From assembly GCA_000934455.1 (NCBI GenBank), contig KN882911.1, forward strand, positions 47,127 through 111,126: a stretch of 64,000 nucleotides of DNA. Reading direction: 5' to 3'. The position numbers and the translations under genes are program-made. Positions within the stretch are counted from its first letter, which is position 1. Each line of letters starts with the position of its first letter. This document shows, piece after piece, positions 12,244-24,588 of the stretch. The DNA is from Apostichopus parvimensis (Eukaryota > Echinodermata > Holothuroidea > Aspidochirotida > Stichopodidae). Under the pieces are notes generated by a model, which had not been told where the DNA came from, did not search any database, and worked only from the letters and a program-made list of their open reading frames with translations.

Positions 12244-14647
12244 GAACAACATGCCCATGGTGTTAACCTGTTAGTGTTGAAACTGCAAAGAGCTATTTGT
12301 CATCCCAAAACTTGTATCATTTTCGGTTCACTTCTCAACCAAGTTCCTAGTGCAAAATTAGTTGCAATTTTGGGGTTATATTCAATAGCTATTTTTAATC
12401 TACCTTAAAAAATTAATTCAGCAAACGGTTTGGTGTAGTGTGTGTATTTTAAGGTTTATCTACCAAAAAAAAAAAAATATGCTGACCTACTTTATCAAAG
12501 ATTGTAGTTAACATTGAAGATGGATACTGTAAACATGAGAAACGTCATACCACCGCTATAAATTAATCATTCTCACCGAAAGTTGAAGTGTTGTGGACTA
12601 AACCCCCTCATGCTGTAGCATTCATGTGATACTAATAGTAGCCGCTCGGCATTACAAATGAGGTGTTCGTAAAATATTAACCAAAGATTGTCTGAAGTAG
12701 ATATTGCTGCTTTAACAGCTTAAGTTTTATAATAGATTTTGAACAATTTGGTTTGTTTAATTAGCTTAACTCTTAACGATTAATTTTCTTTATCAAAATT
12801 GAGGAATTCTAAATTGTGTGCATCATATAATATTTATACATATTGTTTGTTTGTTCAAACTTTCCCAGTGATTGTTTTTATGTGAGACTTCCTTTTTCTT
12901 ACTTGATTTCTTTGCATAGAGGTGGCTAATACGCTTTAAGAAATTATATTATTTAGGATCTGATGGAGAGTATAGTTGTAGCTTGTTTTATATGTATTTA
13001 TACAACAGTACAAAATGAAATGCTTATTGATTACTACAAGCTGCTTCCTCTTTTATATTAACTTTTTTTTTAAGTTGCGGTCTGGTATGATGGAAAAAGC
13101 TTGAAAATATAATCAAAGTTAAGTCAAGCTGTTCATTGTACATCAATTTTAAACTCGTAGGAAGTGCACAAATTACTTTGCATCGAAAAAATTTGTCACA
13201 ATGTTCTTTTTAATGGCAAGAAATCACTAATTTACTTTAGCTTTCCGACTATACTACTGTAATGAAGTATTTATAGTCAGAAAATGAGAGTAACTGATGA
13301 CAAGTAAGAAGTGGTCTCTTGTTAATAATAGTTCCACTTGAGTTTCATTGAAATTATATATCTATTTGTAAAGTCTAGAAGAGGAAATACCATCATGGTT
13401 CCAGGACTGTTTGTGATTAGTGATCTGCAGACTGGAAGGTATTTATTTATACCAAGCTGTAAAGAATATATGTCACATAATGCAGATTTAATGGTTACTC
13501 CACTGTATTTCACCTGCATATGTGGAGTATGTCAGTAGACCGCCACGATATACGAAAGTGTAAATTAATTTCTTCTTGCCACATATTTTGAGGCATATTG
13601 CCACATATTGTTGGACATGATCAGTTAGGCAAAACATAAGGCATTACACCAATGTTTCCACAGATAAGATGTAGTTGATTTGTACACCACCGTGCGCTGC
13701 TCAGGTTGTCCTAAGATGCAGTCAATTTGTTTAAAAGATACGTATTTTACTTGTCAAGCAAAAGCCACCCACCGCTGGGTGAATTAGTGCCAAACGTATG
13801 TCAGATTTCATGAAACATGTATCGACGAATGTGTTACCTGCTGTCAAAAGGAGAGCAAATAAGCCCAACCGTAGCTTCATTTTATCTAGTAGTGTGAAAT
13901 TTAGTATAAATACAAGATCATATTATTCCACGTGAGAATTATAATGATGAATTGAGAAATTTAGTGAGTTATAAATGTTCTTTATGTGTTAAATTGTTGC
14001 ATAATGCGGCTTTAAATAAAACCTTAGTGAATTATTTCATTTGTACAGAGTTCTTATTCAGTGGAAGTCTGTGATGTTAAACCCATTTTACGTTCATCAA
14101 ATATGTATGACCAATTATTCGATTTTGCTTTCACTTTGATATTTCCGACTTTCACATGTAATACTTACATTGGCAAAACAGAAAGAAGAAAAGAACATTT
14201 TACAAGAAAAAGTGCATTGTTCTAGAATCGTTTCTTCCATCTGAAATAATGCAAATATATAATACCAGTCCGATTACAGCACACAGCGAATATCACCATT
14301 AGAAACCCGCATATATATCCTGATTATATATTCTGATTCCATGAAATGTGATAGTAGTTGCCTTATGGAGATGCCGCCCATCAAGTTGACAAAACTCGCA
14401 ACGGTGAATATAATATCAAAGACTGGTAACTCAGACGCGGATCCAGGAGGGGGTTATCAACCACACAGAAACATCTTGTATCTAGACATTGTAGCTATAG
14501 CCTAATTCTTTTATTTTTCTAAGAGGGGTGAGCGGGACCCCTGACCAGCGTACCTGAATCCTCCCCTACAATGTGACAGATTCATGTTAAGGATATTGCT
14601 GGCCTCTCATGGAGTATGAAACCTCACTGTCGGATGCAATGTCGTCG
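12244..14647. other. Intergenic region, no gene seen
   Basis: AT-rich sequence between the minisatellite and the end of the MS4A-like gene. No open frame with splice support, RNA gene or clear repeat was recognised. Confidence 0.55.
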
Positions 14648-17600
14648 TCAGTCTGATAAGCCTCGCAGCGAATGAGACAATATCAGACTACTGAAGAGAC
14701 ACAGTACTAACGTAGCTACAGCCGTTGTCATGATGTAGAAATGTACCCTGCTGCATTCAAGCTGAATAAAGAGAGTGAAATAAAATAATGGTATGGCACC
14801 GCTAAGACTTATGATCCACCAATATTGTCTGCATGAGTACTTATAAACTACAAAGATGGCCAACCATATGTGAATAGTTGAAAAATCGTCTCCCGCAATA
14901 CCCATAAATAGAATACACACAGATGATATTTCTCCATGGTTGTTCATTAACACTCAACTGCTGTGCATAACATATAGTGGTTGAGTAGCCAGTCATACTT
15001 TCTAACGTTGCTCAAGTATGGTACTCTAGTCTGGTGGGTCGTTCAAAGTATTTGACCATGTTTCGTTAAAGGAATATTCCCTTGGTGAGCGCCAACTGCT
15101 TCAGTGATCCGCATCCTGATAACATTAACCCGCGATGATATAAAGTTGGTGAAAGATTGGTGAAATTCTGTAATATTACATCATGCGCCAAATCAGTCAA
15201 CCTGGCAAGATACTGAGATTGCAACTGGAACGTCGAGTACTGTTTCACGTCCCTTTAAATGTCAAAAGGTCTGTCAGCGGAATATTTCAGCATTTCAGAC
15301 CCTTAAGTTGCATGGAATGGTTTATGTTATTTCAGGAACTACTGTTGGTATGTATATCTATCAGTGACGTAAACAGGGCATCAAATATGTGGAGGCGGGG
15401 AAAGGGGGGAATTGGAAATCCCCCATACTAAGTTTGGTACTAGGAGATAAAACATTATGGAAGGGGCCTCCTGGGCCTGGAGGAGTAGTCTTCGCCGATT
15501 GAATGCCAAAAGGAAGCCGACTCAAGATGAATATTGGCGTGCAGAGGGAGGTAGTGTGCTCCGCACTCCACTGCTATGTACAGTGGAGTGCATTTTCTAT
15601 CGGTCGTATAATAAAAAGCCTTTGTTTAAGACTAACGTTGCAGTTTCGAATGTAACGGTGTCATGAATTGGTTTCGTTGGCGTTCATGTGGTGTTATTTT
15701 AACAAGTTTGGATTGAAATACCAGATAACGACATACCTTACACTCTCGTCGCATCAATGCTCCATCTTTTGCTGTTTGACAAAAATAATGATCCATTTCT
15801 AGGCCGACTGACTCCATGGCGAGCTCGAATGCCGATAAAACAACAGTGAAGGCAGAGAGAGAAATGTATACCAGAACCTAGACGAAAGGGTTGGAAGAAA
15901 ACTCGGTGTATGACACAAACATCAGTGCGTAAAAAAGAAAGGACATATGATGCAAATGCCCCCAAAGGGCCTCTATGAATTCATCCAGCAAATGGTTCCT
16001 TAGAACTCCAGTGGGTGTTAACCCGGCACTGATTAAAAATGTGAAAGCATTGATCAGTGGCGGAGCTAGGGGTATTGGTCAGGGGGGGGTGAGAATGGTC
16101 TGTATAGGGGCGCTTTCGACACTATCTAAGCGGAGCGCCACCATTGGTTGGCGCGGAGCGTACAGAAATTTTTTGAGTAAAGATACACTCTAGATCGCCG
16201 GAAATGACCCTTTCCGGGCCTTGCTAATTTGCAGATAAACGAAGAATAAATAGGTGTTATCGCCATTTTGTCAGAAAATTACACCAACAAAATGTGACAA
16301 ATGTCAATAGGTAGATGAGAGCGCAATAAAAAAGTCAATAATCGCAAATAAGTAAAAAGTGGTAAAAAGCTGAAAAGGGCGCCAGCAGTCCATTTGAGTC
16401 CGTCAGGGGGGGCATCCGCCCCCCTGACTGTATGGACGCTCCGCTACTGGCATTGATGGAATGAGAGACATGTCGGAATGAAACCTATTTTGTTTTTAGG
16501 CGGATTCGTTATAGTCATGGTATATTGGGCCACTGTACAGTAATTTCTTTGAGATTACGCGTGTCGGTAAAACTGGAATGACTGGGAAAGCCTTTACAAT
16601 TTCAAACATATTGCTTGACAGGTCTTCCAGTTCAGTTATTAATGTTGTTTATTTTCTTCTCATTATGATTTATTTGTCATAGTAGGAACTAAAGCTGGAC
16701 AAACATTGCTTTGACAAAAATGTTTGACACAGGCAAAGTTCCAGACTCACGTTAACAAGGAAAACGGGTATCTATATGAATTACCAAATGCAACCATGTA
16801 GTATAAAGTCTTCCTTTACAAACGTAAAGCAAATAATACTGCAGATACGTCTCTTGTAATGCACTATTTTAGACTTTCCATTAGTTGGATAGGAAACATG
16901 CCGCAAATATGAAATTATGTTAAATCAATCGAGAATGACGACTATTGCATCGGCTACCGTCGAAAATGGTACAAGCTTCAGTCAGGTTTTAACGACCTAC
17001 AACAAAAGCATCTTTCCTTTTAACGTTATGAAACACTGGGCATTCTCTGTAAATTATAAGCAGGTTTTGATATAATTCAGATCGTAAGAATGAGACATTG
17101 TTACTCTCGGATATCAACTTGCTAGCAACCTTGCCTATCTTCTTCGTGATATATCTTTGTCACCAATTTGGTTTCACTGAACGTTGTGTATTATGGAGTG
17201 TACTCGTACATCTGTTGGCTTTATATCTGTATCGTAATGGTCCCTTTGTAACACTTGTGTATGAATATTATTATGATGTTTTAAGTTGTCAAATGAAATA
17301 CTTTTTTGAAGTTCATCGAATGTGCACTGATTTTCACTACATCTGGGCTAAATTATATAATTTGTCATGGATAAGAGTAAAAAAATTGGTTCATGATTTG
17401 GGAAGGTGTAGTCGAAAATCTACCGTCACTCTATCGATAGCAGTGGTATTGCCTGTGCAAGCAAAACTCTGTCAAAGTGTCCTGGTGTTCAAATCCTTAC
17501 ACCAGAAAAATCAAGAACTTTCAGAATCGTGCGGCTTGTGCCGACCTGAAATGGTTTGTTTTCAAATCCAATCACCACATGACGGTAATTGGTATTGGTG

Positions 17601-18712
17601 ATCGCGTTGACGATTGGTAATGACTTGTGCACATGGTGGAGGTCATAAAGGTAACGATGAAGAGATTAACTACTGTATATATAGTTAACTATATGTGTAC
17701 TTCATTAAGATGGCTCATTAGGTTACGCTTATAAGCGTAACCTAATGAGCCATCTTAATGAAGTACACACGATGTACACAGACTATTGCAGCATACTGCT
17801 ATTGTTCCAATGGTTCACACTAAGTTTTGACGTTACTCACAAACTTTCTTCTAGTCTCCAATGCCAGTGCCAATCCAAGAGATGCGCAAGCTAAACTCTG
17901 CAGATGAGAAGAAAGAAGGTGGAGTAGTGTATGTCGTCTTCCTCTTTCGTTATTATTTAATTGATTGATGTTGCTTATTTAGACATTTCGCTAGTAATTA
18001 TCTAATCATCTTTATAATTTTAGCATCACTACGTTTCGTAGATTAGCGTACTAATTTCATCGTAAAGTGGTAACTCATCTGACCTTTATTGTCGTTTTCT
18101 CTTATTTTAATCGGGCTATACACTTGCATTTGTTTAAACAAAAGTATCCAATGCATGAAGAAAACAAACCGAAACAAATGCACCATCGAATGCATTCCTA
18201 CTTGTATACATATTTTGTTTTTCACATTCCTACTTGAATACATCATTTTTTTATACATTCATTCGTCTGTGCATCTCAACGCTTTATCATTTCTGTGTTT
18301 TATACATTTCTGTCTACAATTTATTGCATATTCCTGTGTATAAATTTTCCATCTTATTGAAATTTCCTGCACCTTCAAATTCCTGCTTGTACGAACTGAT
18401 ACTTCAACGTTGCGGAAGAGAGAAGGTTCATCTAATTTTACTACTTCAGTATTATCTACTGCAGCGTTGTTTTTGCAGGTTTAATGGTAGTGGTTATTGA
18501 TTAGTTATGAACATGGCATTTGTATAGTTGACATTATGTTTACTAAATTAAGAGATCCTTACCGCTACAGATCCCCATGCTCCGGCGAATTTACCGCTCT
18601 TCTGACAATTTCCAACAAAAGCAAATAGTGCTAGATTCATTGCAGTGATCCCGATGATAATGTGAAGTAAAGAAATAACCAAGATGAATTTCCTCACAGG
18701 TATGGTGGTATT
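14648..18712 (-). CDS. MS4A-like four-transmembrane protein (5' end not found)
   Basis: Four exons read on the minus strand: 18712-18563 (50 codons), 17897-17841 (19), 15877-15737 (47) and 14761-14648 (37 plus TGA). Every one starts and ends in phase 0 with AG/GT borders. The joined 153 residues contain four hydrophobic segments: ILVISLLHIIIGITAMNLAL, AWGSVAVSLACASLGLAL, VLVYISLSAFTVVLSAFEL and FYIMTTAVATLVLCLFSSLI. Spacing, the W-G before TM2 and the basic turn ETRRKF between TM2 and TM3 resemble the MS4A (CD20-like) family, which acts in membrane complexes; the function here is unknown. The loop between TM3 and TM4 holds cysteines (YFC, REC). The start codon must lie in an unidentified exon above 18712. 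Other four-TM families (MARVEL-like, TMEM176-like) are possible. Confidence 0.66.
16055..16449. mobile_element. hAT-like MITE in the MS4A-like gene intron
   Basis: A 395-bp element with inverted ends CAGTGGCGGAGC and GCTCCGCTACTG (one mismatch) and a perfect 8-bp target duplication gcattgat at 16047-16054 and 16450-16457. Inside each end are matching runs of ccctgac/gtcaggg next to a G- or C-tract. No coding capacity. The CAGTGGCGGAGC end and the 8-bp duplication are typical of hAT-derived MITEs. Confidence 0.88.
17694..17769. repeat. 76-bp perfect palindrome
   Basis: Two 38-bp arms mirror each other exactly with no spacer; the centre reads acgcttataagcgt. It lies in the intron between the second and third recovered exons of the MS4A-like gene, 72 bp past the exon at 17841-17897 in the direction of transcription. 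Confidence 0.95.
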
Positions 18713-20122
18713 CTAGATAGAGAAAAAGTAAACTTTTTCTTGTATTGTCGGTCGGTCATCCGGAGTTCTTCGTGACCCGGGTCAATCGCAACCAATTGAA
18801 TGGAAGTAAATATGACTTGTAAACACATAATTAACGTTGAATTACAATCTATTCACTTCATATTACCAATCACTCATATTTTCCCACTATAAAGAAAGCA
18901 TACACTTTCAGAACTCATAAAAGGATGGGCAAACCTTTAACGCCTGCAGAGAGTTCTAGTCGTTGGAATGCAAAACAAAACGGGAACACTTCATGTCAGA
19001 TTATGAATTACAGCGTAAACGTTACCCTTTGTTAATTTTTGTATTTCCAATTAACTGGCTCCCTTTTTTGAATCAACGATTACATGCGGGTTGACCCATC
19101 GATACATATTTATGCACAGAATGAAGGCAAATGACGATCTTTGCGAAACGTTTTAGACTATTTCGTTCACAGACACGTACATTTCACTGCACATCAAGTT
19201 TTATCTGGCCATATAAAGCAAGATATAACTGGATATAGAGTCGATCAAGATATGCAGATCAAGTTTTATCTGGCCATATAAAGCCAGATATAACTGGATA
19301 CAGAGTCAATCCAGATATGCAGATAAAGTTTTATACAAATCATATTTTAGAGTTCTTCTATTTACATTATACCTATTATTAAATTAAACAGCTAATTATT
19401 TCTTAAGCAGCGACTTATGGGACATGATCCAGCCGTTGCATTCTGAGAATATTTCTGATAATTAAATGACCATCTATATCACAGTAGTTCCTAATTTAAA
19501 TTGGTGTGTGCATGGGAGCTGGTATGACTGTGACTTTGTGTACTTGACATAGGAATACATGTATACCCCCCCCCCTCCCCCCAGGTACATGATGGTTATA
19601 TTAAACTTGGTATCATGCATATTACTATTACAGAACTTGAGAAACCACAGTGGTTATTAACCTTTAACACACGGCTAAGTACCGTTGGCTTTGAGATATT
19701 GCTGCTGTAGTTGTTTTATCTGACTTTTTTTTTTAGTTAGTCATAAACTGCATTTTTGTGACATTTCTTACATTATTTAAGTACTTCTCACTTAAAAGAT
19801 GAGCTAGCTACTTGGAACTACATGGAGCCAGTGCTGGGTGACGTACGTATCGGCTTATTTCAGGTTAGGATGTTTAAAACATCATTTTGCTTCTGCTTTT
19901 AACTGCTTTCAAAGTCACTGCATGTTAGTGTTTTATGATGTTATATGTTTTGTGATGAAGTGAAAATACGAAGTGAAAAAATACGAAGTTAATGCCTTTT
20001 GAGGATATTCTGTGTGATATTGCGTCAGTTTTTGCAAATTCAAGAACTCTAAAACTAAAACCCCAAATTTCAGCTTGAAGGTTGGTCAAATTGCTTTAAG
20101 CTGACATTGGAGTACCAGTACG
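18713..20122. other. Region upstream of the recovered MS4A-like exons
   Basis: No exon could be supported, although the missing first exon of the MS4A-like gene should lie here or further right. At 19197-19325 a block of about 66 bp containing ttttatctggccatataaag is tandemly duplicated. A C-run occurs near 19565. Confidence 0.5.
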
Positions 20123-20225
20123 TTAAAGGTAGTCTGTATTGCCCCTAAATTCTGATATGCTTTAATTGCTAGAAGTTTTCAAAAAGTACCTACCAAGAGG
20201 TCTTTACTTTCCAAATTGTTCAGGA
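20123..20225 (+). repeat. TTAA-flanked dispersed repeat, copy 1
   Basis: Begins at a TTAA with AGGTAGTCTGTATTG and contains tagaagttttcaaaaa. The same sequence, reverse complemented and about 75% alike, ends at a TTAA near 33442. It looks like the terminal part of a small DNA element of TTAA-targeting type (piggyBac or Kolobok-like). The far end was not defined; the Ty3 fossil follows about 180 bp later. Confidence 0.5.
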
Positions 20226-21088
20226 TGACTGAATGTCCCAGTGAGGTAAATTTATCAAGTTTCAAAATCTAAAGTACCTCCATTGACTGTTGCTCAGTGG
20301 AGTACTATTATGAAGACAAAGTAATTTTCCGTCCTGCCACCTATATGGGGAGGTAGGTGGGGATCATGTCCAGTGACCATCTCATATTTTGTTTTAAAAA
20401 AAGGTGTTGTATACCGATGATTCAATGATTATACACAACTTTGTGGCAGATGCACTGTCGAGACTGCCCACAAATGTTGATGCAGATATTGCTAGTTGTG
20501 ATGAAGATACTGAAGAGTTTGTTTTGAGTTGCATACAAGCTGTTATGAATGATAATAGTAGTGTTTCATATGAAGAATTAAAGGAAGCTACAATTGCTGA
20601 TTCAGTTTTACAAAACGTTAAATCATATATCATTAAGGGTTGGCCTGAGAGGTCAGAGAGGATTTAAAACCATACATTATGTTACAGGATGAGTTATCTG
20701 AAGCAAATGAATCCATTATGCGAGGGGAACGAGTTATAATTCCAAGAGCGTTACAGAGCAAAATAATAAAGCATGCGCATTCTGCTCATCAGGGCATTGT
20801 ACGAACCAAGAGCAGGGTAAGAGATTTATATTGGTTTCCGGGGATGGATAAGTTAGTGGAAGAAATGATAAAAAGCTGTCATGCTTGTCAGGAGAATGAC
20901 AAAAATCACCATACATCTCCCACCCCCCTACAGCCAGTAGAATTCCCATCTCAACCATGGACAAAACTTGCCATAGACATTACAGGTCCATTTCAATTAG
21001 CACCATATGAATGCAGATTTGCTATTGTAGTGATAGACTGCGATCTTTGGCCATTTGCTGTAGTAACTAGTACAACTGTGGTGACCTT

Positions 21089-21882
21089 GTAGTGATTTAG
21101 TTTCGTCCACCCTTCTTCTTAATTGAACATTCCGTGACGGGTTTCCGGAAGTCCCTGATTTTCAGGAGTTAGAAAGTTTTGAGGAAGCGTGGGCACAACC
21201 GACGAGCGACGCGAACGATATACGTGGCCAACCGTTCACGCTTTGTAGCGAACGTCCTTTACCGCGAGGATTCTCGGATTTTAGCATATTTAAGCAACCC
21301 TTCACAGAACGTATATTTTTACCTGTGGATTTTATCCGAGGACACTTTATTCAGCCATATATTCGACTTAACTTCGAAGAACACTTCAGCGTTACTATCT
21401 ACATATAGCCTACCATTGGTTCGACCAATAACGCTTAAACGTAGGTCCCGTTACCTACTTTATCTTATAGTTATTGCCATCGCGCCGAGCGAGGACTTGT
21501 ATTTTATCCTAATCTAGATGTAGCGTGAGCACCACCCATTCAAAAAGGGGCTGGCGAAAATATTCGCCACCGATTCGTAGGGTGTTTACGCGTTAATTCG
21601 TATACCATTTTATCATCTGGAAACTATTCCATCGCGAAAGCGTTTACGCGATACAGCATATACCATTTATTAACTGGAAGCTATTGGATCGCGAAAGCCG
21701 TATATTCTTTAGCACCATAGCGCAATCTTCAGTAATCTAACCGATAGTCTAGCCTTCGACCTTATACAGAGTCTGGTTGCTTCAACACCAGCCGGCCTAG
21801 ACTCTGTTTCCAACGTTAGCAACAAGCCGGGATACAAGCGGTGAAAGAACATAGTATTTAAAGGTATGTCGATCTTTTATAT
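21089..21882. mobile_element. Unclassified insertion nested in the Ty3 fossil
   Basis: About 794 bp interrupting integrase-like sequence. It is flanked by acctt at 21084-21088 and 21883-21887 and is richer in CpG than its surroundings. Inside, a segment with tataccatttta and atcgcgaaagc occurs twice. A solo LTR of another family is possible, but the ends do not show a clean TG...CA pair. Confidence 0.5.
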
Positions 21883-22730
21883 ACCTTAGATTAGTTTCTA
21901 AAACCTTTCTAAAGAGATTATTTGCTAGAGAGGGTATTCCTGCAGAAATTGTGTCGGACAATGGGTCTCAGTTGATTTCCTCTGAATTTGAGACTTATTT
22001 GCCGAACAATGGCATTAAACATACCAAATCTTCATTGTATTACCCGCAAGCCAATGGAGAAGTTGAACGTTTTAATAGGTTCAAGTTGATAACCAAGAGC
22101 TGAAAAATAGGGTTAAAATGAAACAAAACAAGTCTAAAAATTATGCTGACTACAAAAGGAATGCTAAGGATCCAAGTTGGGGATTTGTTAGAGTTAGGAG
22201 ACAGAGAAAAGGTCTTAAAGGTCAAAGTAAATTTAGTGCACCTATGAAGGTTATCAGACAAAGAAGCTACCTTCCAACTGGAAGATTATAGTACCTGGAA
22301 TGCATTTCATCTTTCACCATGTCCTCTAGATAGTATTGAAGATAAAACTAATGTAGAACACACAGTTCCATATGACTCCAATAATGAGCCAGTACCAGGA
22401 CCCAGAAGGAGTCAAAGAACAACTTATGAACCTGTATACTTGAAGGAGTATGTGAGATCTTAAAGGTGTATTTGATATTTTAGAACCTTAAAGGAGTATG
22501 ATGATTTTTACTTGATGCTTGATGATAAGAACAGTGATTTATATTTACTAACTACAACTCGTTCATATGTTTACATCATCAAATAATATATTAAGAATTA
22601 CATGATTTCTTAATGGAACATGTATTACTGAAAACACTTATTGATACTGTAGCTACTTTGCCTAATGACAACATTCGTCAGCATATGAATTTGTGTTTAT
22701 GTACGACTTGTTCTTTTGAGAAGAGGAAAA

Positions 22731-22895
22731 TGTTGTATACCGATGATTCAATGATTATGTATGTAAAAGGGTAAAGCGCCCTCCATCGGGGGGATTGACC
22801 GATAAGCCATTACTGAGAACGGTTAAATAAATACGGGCCAAAGAACCGGCCTTAATCGTAGCCATCCGTCTCGTCTACTAACTGCCTACATAACA
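22731..22895 (+). repeat. 3' LTR of the Ty3 fossil
   Basis: A 165-bp segment starting TGTTGTATACC directly after the purine tract gaagaggaaaa and ending in ACA. It contains an AATAAA at about 22825. The first 28 bp are repeated at the left end of the element. Confidence 0.7.
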
Positions 22896-22916
22896 CAAGG
22901 TAATGCACAGTACTGT

Positions 22917-23365
22917 CTATTTTATATGGGGTAGACCCTCCAGTTTGTTCGGTTGCGGTGTTGCACCGTATTATTTTTGTTTGCTCTATTGTGAAAAAAC
23001 ATGTTTGGCGGAATAGATGTAATGTGGTTTTTAGGGGGAAATTTGCCAGTTGGCAGGCAGTCCTGGAGGCGGTGAATTCTGACATTCGCCTTCAAATTGA
23101 AGGCGATTTTCGCCGTTTATCTGGGGCTGCCTTTTTTGGACGCTGGTGTGCTGGGGAGGGGGTTTTCGTTTCGCTGCGTGCGGGTCGTCCTTTTGTAGTT
23201 TTTTGAATGTTTGAGTGGGGGTTGGGCGTTTTGTCTCTGCAGGTCGGCGGGCGTATGTTTTTTTTTTGGCTCGCTTGACCTGAGTTTCGTTTGTCAGTAT
23301 GGGATGGTTCGGTAGTGCCGTTTGGCCGTGACGTTTTGTATCCCGCATGGCGGGTCACGTAAAAA
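22917..23365 (+). mobile_element. 5'-truncated Tx1-like LINE tail
   Basis: 449 bp matching the 3' end of the LINE at 30-33 kb, flanked by a perfect 12-bp target duplication gcacagtactgt (22905-22916 and 23366-23377). It keeps the last ORF2 codons, with FASWQAVLEAV, FFGRWCAGEG and RPFVVF ending near 23206, then a 3' UTR ending gtaaaaa. Strong 5' truncation and the duplication are the signature of target-primed reverse transcription. Confidence 0.9.
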
Positions 23366-23695
23366 GCACAGTACTGTTTAAACAGCTTTATGGAACTTTA
23401 TGACATATTCCTTTTCTTTGGGGGGGGGGTGGTCATTTAGAAGAGTTGGTCTTGATAACATTACTGTATCATTAAAATGGTTGTACAGATTGAGGGATGA
23501 GGGTGAGCGTGCGGCAAGGAGGGAGCTTATTTAAGAACAAAATCATTTAACAGACGTAACGGTAATCTGTGATTGTTTCCAATCCGATATGGTACGGGGG
23601 AGCGAGGCTGTCCAAGATTGAACACATTGAACGGTAACATCAAAGAATTCTCAGAAAATCTTTTTCAATCCATTTCTTTTTTGATGTCTTGACAG
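23366..23695. other. Unannotated sequence before the SET exon
   Basis: Includes the right target duplication of the LINE tail and a G-run near 23420. No exon recognised. The SET exon that follows needs an upstream exon ending in phase 1, which was not found here. Confidence 0.5.
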
Positions 23696-23855
23696 GAAGC
23701 GAAGTGTTTGCAACAAAGCAGTTCAGGCAAAGTGATTTCCTACTAGAATATAGAGGAGAAATAATTTCTCATGAGGAGGCATCCAAAAGAGCTAGAACCA
23801 AGAAAGATGACAAGACCTTCATGTACTTTTATGAGAATGGTGGAACTATAGAATG
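23696..23855 (+). CDS. SET-domain methyltransferase, N-terminal SET exon (KMT5A-like)
   Basis: Open exon between AG at 23694-23695 and GT at 23856, entering in phase 1 and leaving in phase 2. It encodes the first half of a SET domain: GSEVFATKQF, then DFLLEYRGEIIS, then FMYFYENGGTIEW. This corresponds to the G-x-G-V-x-A / L-x-E-Y-x-G-E part that helps bind S-adenosylmethionine in KMT5A-type lysine methyltransferases. The usual GRGVFA reads GSEVFA. The second half of the domain, with matching phase (TG|T giving Cys), is found 32 kb downstream at 55906. The preceding exons and the start codon were not found; the transposon-rich tract to the left may have displaced them. Confidence 0.82.
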
Positions 23856-24341
23856 GTAGGTTAAAGGAGGACACACTGTCTTTACAGCTCTTTATCAGTG
23901 CTAACCTCTTTCTAGCACTATTGGTGCAGCTACCCACGAATTCCCAAACCGTGTGCGGATATCTTCATGATAGTATCAGCACTTGTTAAAGTACATTGTA
24001 CTATATTTGCAACACGTACGTCGTGGGCGCAAAGCTTGCAGTAGTAGCAGTACATACGTACGTAAATACAATCCTAATAACACCCAATCGGCGCAATTTG
24101 CATGGTAAAAAGTAAGTGTTAAACTTTTCAGTTATTTCGATACTCGAGTTTGGTACAGTACTGATAATTTCAATCTACTGAAAGATAAATATTTGCTCGT
24201 ATTTTACATATGACGATCATGACTGGCGTATTTGATACGCGAATAACGCGATCTTTTCAAGTTTCATGAGTGAGCCAGTGATAATTTAGTGTAGCCTGTA
24301 ACTTCAATTAGGCCAGGTACCACTTCTACTAGGCCTAGCTT

Positions 24342-24588
24342 CCCAGCAAACACAAAAACGTTTTTAAAACGTTAAAACGTTTGTGGTGTTATAAATATGT
24401 CACGAAAACGTTTTCAGGCTATTATTTCAAAACATTTTTTTGTTAAAACATTAATATAACATGAATATATCATTAATATCTCATAAAAATGTTATGCCGA
24501 CGTTTTTATAACACCACATTTAACGTTATAAAAACATATTTTAGAGGCTCTTTTAAAAATGTTATGATAACGTTTTGTGTTTGCTGGG
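24342..24588. mobile_element. MITE with CCCAGCAAACACAAAA ends
   Basis: A 247-bp element whose 16-bp ends are exact inverted repeats. The interior is full of AACGTT/AAAACG words that also pair across the element. No open frame. A target duplication is not clear, so the superfamily is left open. Confidence 0.82.

Larger units (their letters stand above)
20405..22895 (+). mobile_element. Ty3/gypsy-type LTR retrotransposon fossil
   Basis: Recognisable parts are the end of the RNase H region (VADALSRLP), the integrase zinc-binding segment (HSAHQG, CHACQE), integrase core blocks and a pol C-terminus with PRRSQRT. A purine-rich tract precedes a short 3' LTR. A 28-bp copy of the LTR start lies at the left end, and the flanks aaagg (20400-20404) and caagg (22896-22900) fit a slightly diverged 5-bp target duplication. 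Most of the internal region is absent and the element is clearly broken at several places. A second insertion sits inside it. Moderately old. Confidence 0.8.

Noticed and set aside
11137-12408. Several overlapping open frames on both strands
   Set aside because: All are translations of the 62-bp minisatellite; frames are open on both strands simultaneously.
14648-14953. A 101-codon minus-strand frame read as one protein
   Set aside because: Only 14648-14761 is taken as exon; a strong acceptor at 14762-14763 and phase agreement with the previous exon show the rest is intron.
15183-15666. Two short plus-strand open frames
   Set aside because: No motif or splice support; they lie in the last intron of the MS4A-like gene.
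17098-17601. 167-codon open frame on the plus strand
   Set aside because: Hydrophobic, low-complexity start, no recognised domain, and it lies in an intron of the minus-strand MS4A-like gene. A chance frame seems more likely, though a decayed element cannot be excluded.
22917-23365. Open frames of 82-105 codons read as host genes
   Set aside because: Homologous to the LINE ORF2 tail at 32.7-33.0 kb and flanked by a LINE target duplication.
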